A stretch of DNA of 45,959 nt from Bacteroidota bacterium (GTDB taxonomy: Bacteria > Bacteroidota > Bacteroidia > Chitinophagales > Saprospiraceae). The notes under the pieces were generated by a model. That model was not told the DNA's origin and did not search any database. It saw nothing but the letters and a program-made list of their open reading frames with translations. Each line of letters begins with the position of its first letter. The first letter of the stretch is position 1. The stretch is taken from NCBI GenBank assembly GCA_014190515.1, contig BJGN01000008.1, positions 1-45,959 on the forward strand, read 5' to 3'. Below, one piece after another: positions 35,528 to 42,972 of the stretch. Both the position numbers and the translations under genes were made by a program.

Positions 35528-37204
35528 TCATTTCGTTACAAAAGAATCTTTTAATCCTACCGTCCTGTTAAATACAGGTAAATCACTTCTACTATCCTTA
35601 TCTTTACAATAATAACCTTGTCTCAAAAATTGATACGTCTGTCCTGGTGCTGCGCCTAATAAAGACGGTTCAACTTTAGCGGAAACATTAATTTTTAAAG
35701 AATCCTTATTCACAAAACTTAAGAAATCAATGTCTTCATAGGCCGCAGGTTCGGGCACAGTAAACAACCTTTCGTAATCGCGTATTTCTGCCGTTACCGC
35801 ATGCGATGCCTCTACCCAATGTAATGTACCTTTTACTTTTAATCCAGATGTATCTTGTCCCGATTTACTTTCCGGAAAATAAGAACACACAATTTCGATA
35901 ACATCGCCCGTTTCTTTATTCTTAATAACCTCGTCACATTTTATTATATATGCGCCTTTCAATCGCACCAATTGTCCGGGAGCCAGTCTAAAATATTTTG
36001 GAGGAGGATTTTCTGAAAAATCATCTCTTTCAATATATAATTGATTTGAAAAAGGAACCAATCTTGTACCTCCTTCAACATCTTCCGGATTGTTTTCCAT
36101 AGGTAACCAATCCACTTGATTTTCGGGAAAATTACTTAGGGTCACTTTTACAGGATCGAGAACGGCCATAGCCCTTAGCGCCGTTTTATTTAAAACCTCT
36201 CTAACACAAAATTCAAGTAACTCAATAGATATTAAATTATCTCTTTTCGCCACCCCAGCACGATCACAAAAAGCAACAATTGCTTTGGCAGGATAGCCTC
36301 TTCTTCGCATACCTGAAATAGTTGACATCCTCGGGTCATCCCATCCAGAAACTAAGTTCTCCTGAATCAATCTGACTAGTTTACGCTTACTTGTAATCAT
36401 GTAAGCTACATTCATTCTTGCAAATTCAATTTGACGGGAAGGAAATATACCTAACTGTTGAATGAACCAATCATAGAGATCTCTGTGATGCCTGAATTCT
36501 AAACTGCAAAGAGAATGAGTTATATTTTCTATGGCATCACTTTGGCCATGAGCAAAGTCGTACATAGGATAAATACACCATTTGTCAGCTGTTCTATGAT
36601 GATGAGCATGTTTAATACGATATATAATAGGATCTCTAAAATGCATGTTTGGGGAGGACATATCAATCTTAGCCCTTAGTACTTTTTCTCCGTCCTTGAA
36701 AGAACCATCTTTCATAGCCGTAAATAAAGCTTTATTCTCTGCTATGTTTCTATCTCTGAATGGGCTATTTTTTCCAGGCGTTGAAGGGTTCCCCTTCATT
36801 TCCGCAATCTGAGATGACGACGAATCATCGACATAAGCCAGACCTTTATCTATCAGGTCGTGCGCAAAAGCATATAATGTGTCGAAATAATCAGAGGCAT
36901 AGCATTCATTTGCCCATTGATATCCCAACCAGGACACATCCTCTCTTATTTTGTCAACAAACAACGTCTCCTCTGTTATCGGATTTGTGTCATCAAACCT
37001 AAGATTACAATCACCGCCATACTGCGCAGCAAGACCAAAATTAACTACGATAGCTTTGGCATGCCCTATGTGTAAATATCCATTTGGCTCTGGGGGAAAA
37101 CGAGTTTGCAATCGCCCATTATTTTTCCCTAAGGCTAAATCATCAAGTATTATCTGCTCGATAAAATGTAATGATTTTTCTTCTTTTTCCTCAATTTGCG
37201 ACAT
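35528..37204 (-). CDS. glnS: Glutamine--tRNA ligase
   Basis: 558 residues, close to the E. coli length. The class I HIGH motif is in FPPEPNGYLHIGHAKAI (His45-His48) and the KMSKS equivalent is ITSKRKL. The C-terminal anticodon-binding beta-barrels end with FNRTVGLKDSF, as in other GlnRS. It charges tRNA-Gln directly, so the indirect GatCAB route is not needed for glutamine. It lies between argS and pyrR in a continuous minus-strand run. Confidence 0.97.
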   Translation of the reverse strand: MSQIEEKEEKSLHFIEQIILDDLALGKNNGRLQTRFPPEPNGYLHIGHAKAIVVNFGLAAQYGGDCNLRFDDTNPITEETLFVDKIREDVSWLGYQWANECYASDYFDTLYAFAHDLIDKGLAYVDDSSSSQIAEMKGNPSTPGKNSPFRDRNIAENKALFTAMKDGSFKDGEKVLRAKIDMSSPNMHFRDPIIYRIKHAHHHRTADKWCIYPMYDFAHGQSDAIENITHSLCSLEFRHHRDLYDWFIQQLGIFPSRQIEFARMNVAYMITSKRKLVRLIQENLVSGWDDPRMSTISGMRRRGYPAKAIVAFCDRAGVAKRDNLISIELLEFCVREVLNKTALRAMAVLDPVKVTLSNFPENQVDWLPMENNPEDVEGGTRLVPFSNQLYIERDDFSENPPPKYFRLAPGQLVRLKGAYIIKCDEVIKNKETGDVIEIVCSYFPESKSGQDTSGLKVKGTLHWVEASHAVTAEIRDYERLFTVPEPAAYEDIDFLSFVNKDSLKINVSAKVEPSLLGAAPGQTYQFLRQGYYCKDKDSRSDLPVFNRTVGLKDSFVTK

Positions 37205-37229
37205 AATAATTTATTAACTTATATATAAA

Positions 37230-39077
37230 TTACATCTTATCCGGCATTTCTATACCCAAAAGATTCATGCTGTGGTTCAAAACACTGCCTACCGCCTTAC
37301 TCATGCATAATCTAAAACTTCTCACTGCCAAATCATCTGCTTTGAGAATAGAATGCTCGTGATAGAAACGGTGGTAATTTTTTGCTAAGGCATAAGCATA
37401 ATTTGCGATAGCTGAAGGATCATATTGTAAAGCTGATTCCTCAATAACACTCGGATATTGATACAATTGCTGAATAATTTCTCTTTCCTCCAATACAAAT
37501 TCAAGATAATTCTCCGCTATGTTGGCATCAAAATCACCTGCTTTGCGCAAAACAGATTGAATTCTAACAAAAGCATTTTGAATATATGGACCAGTTTGCC
37601 CTTGCATATCTACCGATTCTTTAGGATCAAAGGTCATTCTTTTCTGCGGCTGTACTTTAATTATAAAATATTTAAGTGCTGCGAGACCAATTTTCCTAAT
37701 AATTTCCGAACGCTCAAGATCGGTTAAGTCAGCCAACACTCCTCGTTCTTCCGAATTTTTCCTGGCTTCGAAAACGACCTCAGCAATTAAATCATCTGCA
37801 TCAACCACTGTACCTTCTCTCGATTTCATTTTACCTGTAGGTAAATCGACCATACCATAAGACAAATGATGAAGGCCTTCAGCATAAGGTACTTTTAATT
37901 TTTTAGCTATTTCGAAAAGCACTTGGAAATGATAATTTTGTTCATCTGCAACAACATAAATCATTTTATTGGCTTTGAAATCGTCATATCTTAGCTCAGC
38001 GGTACCTAAATCCTGGGTAATGTACACGGAGGTACCGTCTTTTCTTAGGACTACCTTTTTATCGAGTTTAACATCCGTCAAGTCAATCCAAACAGAACCA
38101 TCTGCTTCTTTATAGAAGACTGATTTTTCAATTCCCTTTTGAACAATATCTTTTCCTAACAGGTAAGTTTCTGATTCATAGTACAATTTATCGAAATGAA
38201 CACCTAATAACTGGTAGGTATGATCAAAACCGGCATATACCCATTGATTCATCTGTGACCAGGTAGCGATGGTTTCTTCGTCACCAGCTTCCCAGTTCCT
38301 TAACATTTCAGCAGCTTGTTTACCCAATTCACTATAGGCATTAAAATATAAATCTTTATAAGATTTAAAAAAAGCTACTTCTGATTGATCTTCCTTTTTC
38401 TTACTTTCGAATACTTCTCTGGCCTCTGCGGTAAGTTGCCAGGCAGCGTATTCTTCTTGAAACTTTTGCTCAAAGAGAACGTAATAACTACCTACAAAAA
38501 AATCACCTTTAATGCCTGTATTTTCAGGTGTTTTACCAGCACCCCATATTTTTCTTGCCAACATGCTTTTGCAAATTGCAATACCTCTGTCATTAATAAT
38601 CTGGACATTAAAAACATCGAAACCAGCAGCCTTTAAAATTTTAGAAACAGACCAGCCAATTAATATATTTCGAATATGCCCAAGATGTAAAGGTTTATTT
38701 GTATTTGGGGAAGAAAATTCCACCAAAACCCTTTCACCATTTGGAGGAAGCTCTCCAAAGGCAGGATTATCCTGAAGGCTTAAAACGAAGGAATTCCAAA
38801 AGGAGGGAACAAAAGAAAGATTTAAAAAACCTTGAATTACGTTGAAAGAATCTATTTCGGGTAGATCTCTCACTAAAAGATGACCTAACTCTTCCCCTAT
38901 GATGTCCGGTTTCTTCTTCGCTAATTTAGTTAAGGGAAAAGTAACAACCGTGAAATCCCCTTGAAACTCTTTCCTGGTTGGTGTAATAGGTAGTAAGTTG
39001 TCAGAAATATCCAACCCATAAAGTTCTTTTACGGCTAAAGTAAGATGTTGCTGTATCAGCGAGGTGGCATTTTTCAT
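37230..39077 (-). CDS. argS: Arginine--tRNA ligase
   Basis: About 615 residues from the ATG at 39077. The frame is open to 39113, but the extra twelve residues are hydrophobic and not family-like, whereas MKNATSLIQQHLTLAVKELYG fits the start of the ArgRS N-terminal domain. The HIGH motif is in PLHLGHIRNI and the KMSKS-like loop is GKMKSREGTVV. The DALR anticodon-binding domain at the C-terminus ends MNLLGIEMPDKM. It charges tRNA-Arg. glnS follows after 25 bases. Both enzymes belong to the small group that needs tRNA for amino acid activation, an interesting coincidence only. Confidence 0.95.
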   Translation of the reverse strand: MKNATSLIQQHLTLAVKELYGLDISDNLLPITPTRKEFQGDFTVVTFPLTKLAKKKPDIIGEELGHLLVRDLPEIDSFNVIQGFLNLSFVPSFWNSFVLSLQDNPAFGELPPNGERVLVEFSSPNTNKPLHLGHIRNILIGWSVSKILKAAGFDVFNVQIINDRGIAICKSMLARKIWGAGKTPENTGIKGDFFVGSYYVLFEQKFQEEYAAWQLTAEAREVFESKKKEDQSEVAFFKSYKDLYFNAYSELGKQAAEMLRNWEAGDEETIATWSQMNQWVYAGFDHTYQLLGVHFDKLYYESETYLLGKDIVQKGIEKSVFYKEADGSVWIDLTDVKLDKKVVLRKDGTSVYITQDLGTAELRYDDFKANKMIYVVADEQNYHFQVLFEIAKKLKVPYAEGLHHLSYGMVDLPTGKMKSREGTVVDADDLIAEVVFEARKNSEERGVLADLTDLERSEIIRKIGLAALKYFIIKVQPQKRMTFDPKESVDMQGQTGPYIQNAFVRIQSVLRKAGDFDANIAENYLEFVLEEREIIQQLYQYPSVIEESALQYDPSAIANYAYALAKNYHRFYHEHSILKADDLAVRSFRLCMSKAVGSVLNHSMNLLGIEMPDKM

Positions 39078-39136
39078 AGACTCAGGTAGAAAAAACAGTG
39101 ATAAGTGGGACAAAAGTAGCCAAATTTTCCCTTATT

Positions 39137-39673
39137 TCATCTAAAAAAACTAAATTGGGTTTCACCATAATTCCTCATTTGCCAAAAACGGGGATGATCT
39201 TTGAACTTATGATTGGGGTTATGCTCCAAAACAAAGAAACCGTCGTCCATCAAAATGGGGTACTTAAATATTAAGTCAGGTATATCGTCCAGATTAGTCA
39301 GTGCATAAGGGGGACCAGCAAAAATATAACTAAATTTCTCTGTGCACCGTGGTATAAATCTGAATATATCATCTCGCTCGATACGAATATGCGATTCAAT
39401 ATCCAGTTGTTTAGCCATTCCTTTTACGAACTGCACGCATGGAGAAAATTTATCTACATACGTTACTGAAGTACAACCTCTTGATATAAATTCATAACTA
39501 TGGCTACCTGTTCCTCCAAATAGATCCAGAAATTTTGTCTCTTCGTAGTCGAGTAAATTTCCCAACATATTGAATAGTCCTTCTTTAGCAATATCAGTTG
39601 TTGGTCTGGTCGGCCATTTATCCGCTGGCGGGCTAAAACGACGGCCTTTAAATTTACCTGAGATAATACGCAT
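39137..39673 (-). CDS. rsmD: 16S rRNA (guanine966-N2)-methyltransferase RsmD
   Basis: 178 residues. MRIISGKFKGRRF and the RPTTDIAKEGLFNML motif identify RsmD. The SAM-binding motif is LDLFGGTGSHSYEF. The catalytic motif IV, normally DPPY, reads GPPY (IFAGPPYAL) because the aspartate codon is replaced by GGT at 39314-39316. The protein is otherwise complete. RsmD methylates G966 of 16S rRNA late in 30S assembly. Next to it is a DUF3822 gene, a linkage I know from other Bacteroidota. Whether the changed motif alters activity cannot be judged here. Confidence 0.9.
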   Translation of the reverse strand: MRIISGKFKGRRFSPPADKWPTRPTTDIAKEGLFNMLGNLLDYEETKFLDLFGGTGSHSYEFISRGCTSVTYVDKFSPCVQFVKGMAKQLDIESHIRIERDDIFRFIPRCTEKFSYIFAGPPYALTNLDDIPDLIFKYPILMDDGFFVLEHNPNHKFKDHPRFWQMRNYGETQFSFFR

Positions 39674-39700
39674 AAAATGAATTATTTTCTTCTAAGACCC

Positions 39701-40522
39701 TCAAATTAAATGGTCTAATACTTTAGATTCTGAGACTATTCGGGTCTTGGCATCAGATGAAATAATTAGCTGAACATTTAAAAATTTAACGCGGCTAAAT
39801 AAAGACTTAAGTCTAATTACTACTTCATTCTCGTCGTCACAATCGCCCCAAATATAAGCTGTTTCGAGCACTGGGTTCAATTGAAATTGGGTACAAACCA
39901 ACATGATATAATATTGAAAATCTGTTAATTGATTACAATAAAACTGATTTGCAAATTGAAAAAAGTTATCCCTAAAGATAAAAATCAATACACTTTTCTT
40001 TGAAATTCTACAAAATATATGCGTATCATACAATTCCTGATTTCTTAAAAAAGGTAAAGTTTTATTAAAAACAGGCGCAGGAATATTTCCAGGATAAAGA
40101 TGACGGGAAAGGTTTTCCTGAAAAAAATTCATTTTGTAGATGACGGCCAGGTCTAATTCTGTCACCATACTATAGTTTACAGTAACATTTTCTTCCTTAG
40201 GAGAAAGGTGCTCGAAGTATGTATTTAGATTTTCTTTACTGAATAGCCTGGTTGGCAAAAATGAAAAAACGGATGGAATAACCTGATAGGAAAAAGAATG
40301 ATGTGATGAATTGAAAAGAGCATCTTTCCTGATTTCATTGCACAAGTGTAAAACATCGTCCATAGAGTGATATTCTGCAGACCAATCATATTGATGATAA
40401 GCAAGAATAACATTTTTAAAATTTATTATACTTAAACTGAAACTGTCCACTCCTAACAGAATGGACAGTTTTACATTAGCAGAATATTCTTTTTCCCAGT
40501 TAGGGTAAATATATTCAACCAT
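39701..40522 (-). CDS. DUF3822 family protein
   Basis: 273 residues, no signal peptide. The mixed alpha/beta pattern, with the LSILLGVDSFSLSII start and the repeated VILAYHQYDW and VLIFIFRDNFFQFANQF strands, matches the DUF3822 family found almost only in Bacteroidota next to rsmD. The fold is thought to be actin/ASKHA-like, which is family knowledge rather than something visible here. The function is unknown; the gene order suggests a link to rRNA modification or to the neighbouring single-TM protein, three bases upstream. Confidence 0.8.
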   Translation of the reverse strand: MVEYIYPNWEKEYSANVKLSILLGVDSFSLSIINFKNVILAYHQYDWSAEYHSMDDVLHLCNEIRKDALFNSSHHSFSYQVIPSVFSFLPTRLFSKENLNTYFEHLSPKEENVTVNYSMVTELDLAVIYKMNFFQENLSRHLYPGNIPAPVFNKTLPFLRNQELYDTHIFCRISKKSVLIFIFRDNFFQFANQFYCNQLTDFQYYIMLVCTQFQLNPVLETAYIWGDCDDENEVVIRLKSLFSRVKFLNVQLIISSDAKTRIVSESKVLDHLI

Positions 40523-40525
40523 ATT

Positions 40526-41110
40526 TTACCAGTTACCAGCAAGATTTGGAGAATTCAGATTTCCAAATTTTATTGGATTGGCTGGATCGTACTTTTGATC
40601 ATACTTCGAGTACTTTAAAGAAGCGAAATTACCCATGAAACTTGAATAAGGAGTTCCAACCTGCAAAACAGGTACTTTAGAACCTTGATATTCAATTTCC
40701 AACGCTTCCATATCAAACTTTGCACCCTTACCAAAAGGAACTAAGGCTAAAGAAGCAAAATCGGAAATACCTAATTTATTAAGCATAGAATCTTTCGCCG
40801 GGCGAAGAATAGTTTCATAAGTAACTTCACCCGTAAAATTTGGATCATCGGGATCACCATTTACGTTAATAATGGTAAAATTACCTGTGTTCAGTACCAT
40901 TGCCAGGGTATCAAATGATGGAGCGAAAACACCGGTAATATCGCGGTATGCTTCTTGGGCAATTCTAATTTTGGTCAATTTTTCTTGCACAATTTGTTCT
41001 CTCGTTTCTTTTACATCCTTGAAAGCGATAGGTTCACGAATGCTGTCATAAAGGACATAAATAAGTAACGCTACAATGGCTACAAGGGCTAGGTTGATTA
41101 TTAATCTCAT
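40526..41110 (-). CDS. Single-TM protein of unknown function
   Basis: 194 residues. An N-terminal hydrophobic helix (about residues 3-24) is followed by a soluble part that begins with a charged helix (VKETREQIVQEKLTKIRIAQEAYRD in two halves around residue 45) and continues as beta-rich sequence. The pattern recalls pilin-like or other N-terminally anchored periplasmic proteins. I know similar proteins beside DUF3822 in Bacteroidota but no function. It is the first gene of the long minus-strand run and is divergent from tsaD, with a weak TATAATTG box at 41130-41137. Confidence 0.75.
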   Translation of the reverse strand: MRLIINLALVAIVALLIYVLYDSIREPIAFKDVKETREQIVQEKLTKIRIAQEAYRDITGVFAPSFDTLAMVLNTGNFTIINVNGDPDDPNFTGEVTYETILRPAKDSMLNKLGISDFASLALVPFGKGAKFDMEALEIEYQGSKVPVLQVGTPYSSFMGNFASLKYSKYDQKYDPANPIKFGNLNSPNLAGNW

Positions 41111-41224
41111 TTGTCGGTCAGTTTTGTTGCAATTATACTATTTTTTATAAAAATTACACACCAAAATGATAAAAATCGAATAAATATTATTTTTCGTGTA
41201 ATTTTTTCGGTTCGTAAAGGTTGT

Positions 41225-41232
41225 TACCTTTG
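41225..41232 (+). promoter_or_regulatory. -7 promoter box of tsaD (TACCTTTG)
   Basis: Perfect TAnnTTTG match ending 33 bases before the tsaD ATG at 41266. The expected -33 region holds only a T run. The box lies inside the longer reading frame that begins at TTG 41221 and so supports the ATG at 41266 as the start. Confidence 0.5.
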
Positions 41233-41265
41233 TCCAAATTTACAAAAATATTTTATAAAATTACT

Positions 41266-42267
41266 ATGGCTATTATTTTGGCAATCGAAACTTCCTGTGA
41301 TGACACCTCTGCAGCTATTGTAAAAGACGGTAAGGTATTATCCAATATTGTGTCAACCCAAATGATGCATATTGAATACGGTGGTGTAGTTCCTGAGGTT
41401 GCTTCACGAGCCCATTTACAAAAAATAGTGCCTGTAGTAAATGAGGCAATACTCGCATCGGGGATAGATAAAAATAACATTGAGGCCGTAGCTTTCACCA
41501 AAGGTCCTGGGTTACTGGGTTCATTACTCGTTGGCGTTTCTTTCGCCAAAGCTTATGCCCTGGCAAAAAATATTCCTCTCATCGAAGTTAATCATTTAGC
41601 AGCGCACGTGCTCGCCCATTTTGCCCAACCGCCCTATCCTTCCTTTCCTTTTTTGTGCCTAACGGTAAGTGGTGGTCACACCCAAATTATTCAGGTTAAC
41701 AACTATCTGGATATGAATATATTAGGTCAAACACTAGATGATGCGGCCGGTGAGGCCTTTGATAAAGCGGGAAAAATGATGGGACTCCCCTACCCGGCAG
41801 GCCCATTAATTGATAAATTAGCAGCATTGGGAAAGCCCATTTTCACCTTTCCTGAACCAAAATTAGCAGATTTAAATTATAGCTTCAGCGGCATTAAAAC
41901 TTCCATTTTATATTTTTTGAAAAAAGAAAAAGAAAAGAATCCAGCCTTTGTAGAGGAAAATTTAAATAATTTGTGTGCCTCCATTCAGGAAACCATCGTT
42001 CGCACCCTACTGTTCCAAGTGGAAAAAGCTGCTCATTTGACTGGAATCAAGGAAATAGCAATTGCCGGGGGGGTATCAGCTAACCGTCGATTAAGAGCTT
42101 TACTTCAAGAAAAAGCTAAGGCAAATCATTGGAATGCTTACGTCCCTGATATCGCTTTGTGCACCGATAATGCAGGTATGATTGGCATTGTGGCACATTA
42201 CAAATACGAGAAGAGAGAATTTTCAAACCAGGACGTTAGTCCTTCTGCAAGGTTTCCTTTAGGGTAA
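41266..42267 (+). CDS. tsaD: tRNA N6-threonylcarbamoyladenosine synthase subunit TsaD
   Basis: 333 residues from the ATG at 41266, where MAIILAIETSCDDTSAAI is the family's usual start; the open frame from TTG 41221 adds an unrelated leader. The metal-binding histidines are His110 and His114 in VNHLAAHVLAHF. Further ASKHA motifs include TVSGGHTQI, LDDAAGEAFDKAGK and AIAGGVSANRRLR. TsaD transfers threonylcarbamoyl to A37 of ANN-decoding tRNAs with TsaB and TsaE. It is convergent with the DUF697 gene, three bases apart. Confidence 0.97.
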   Translation: MAIILAIETSCDDTSAAIVKDGKVLSNIVSTQMMHIEYGGVVPEVASRAHLQKIVPVVNEAILASGIDKNNIEAVAFTKGPGLLGSLLVGVSFAKAYALAKNIPLIEVNHLAAHVLAHFAQPPYPSFPFLCLTVSGGHTQIIQVNNYLDMNILGQTLDDAAGEAFDKAGKMMGLPYPAGPLIDKLAALGKPIFTFPEPKLADLNYSFSGIKTSILYFLKKEKEKNPAFVEENLNNLCASIQETIVRTLLFQVEKAAHLTGIKEIAIAGGVSANRRLRALLQEKAKANHWNAYVPDIALCTDNAGMIGIVAHYKYEKREFSNQDVSPSARFPLG

Positions 42268-42270
42268 AAT

Positions 42271-42972
42271 TTATTCTTCTAAGATTTTTTTCTTCATAGC
42301 AGTGAACTCTTCTTCCGACAGTATTCCTTGATCCTTTAATTCGGCTAACGCTTTTAATCTGCTGACAACATCCGTCGCGGTCGATGGATTACCTCCAGCT
42401 ACAGGATTTTCATTCTTAAGATCTTCCACCACTTTTTTACCTTTTTCAAATTGTTCTTTGTACAATTTCCTTAATCTTTCTGGATCAAAGTCAAGGATAG
42501 TTCCACCTGAAGAAAAATGTTTTTTAAATACCTCACCCAACGCATAAGTAGAAGCTCCCGCAAAAACGGATACCGTAATACCACCGATAATACTTCCCAA
42601 TCCAGGAATCATCTTTACTACACTCCCCGCCGTTATTCTGGCAAGGGTAGAACTGGTTAGTGATGTTACAATGGCTTTTCCCTGCGTTTCTGCAAAATTA
42701 ATGTTATATACTTTACATAACTGCCTTATCATATCTAGTTGCAAGGCAGAAATAGCAAAAATATCTGCTATCAATACGGGGATTAATCCAGCTCCCATAG
42801 ACCAGATAACATGATTGCGTATGATGGTATCTGCATGTTTATTTTGTTCCGAATCCTGATTCATATTATTATTTTTTGAAAAACCATGAATATATATTTC
42901 GCTTGCTTTTTTAACGGCTTTAAAAATATAATTACCCTTTTCTTTTTCCCAAAAATTTCGACGTTCTGCCAT
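42271..42972 (-). CDS. DUF697 / SHOCT-domain membrane protein
   Basis: 233 residues from the ATG at 42972. The frame is open to 43035, but the ATG at 42972 overlaps the upstream stop as TAATG, the usual coupling pattern, so I choose it. A hydrophilic start is followed by a domain of two or three hydrophobic helices (MGAGLIPVLIADIFAISALQ, then VVKMIPGLGSIIGGITVSVFAGAS) typical of DUF697, the membrane part found in YcjF-like proteins. The C-terminal 30 residues (RLKALAELKDQGILSEEEF onward) are a SHOCT helix pair, an oligomerisation motif. The function is unknown. Coupling to the alpha-2-macroglobulin gene suggests a shared envelope role, which is inference. Confidence 0.82.
   Translation of the reverse strand: MAERRNFWEKEKGNYIFKAVKKASEIYIHGFSKNNNMNQDSEQNKHADTIIRNHVIWSMGAGLIPVLIADIFAISALQLDMIRQLCKVYNINFAETQGKAIVTSLTSSTLARITAGSVVKMIPGLGSIIGGITVSVFAGASTYALGEVFKKHFSSGGTILDFDPERLRKLYKEQFEKGKKVVEDLKNENPVAGGNPSTATDVVSRLKALAELKDQGILSEEEFTAMKKKILEE

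Noticed and set aside
41221-41265. Upstream extension of tsaD from a TTG codon
   Set aside because: The family-typical start MAIILAIETSCDD is at 41266 and the promoter box lies inside the extension.
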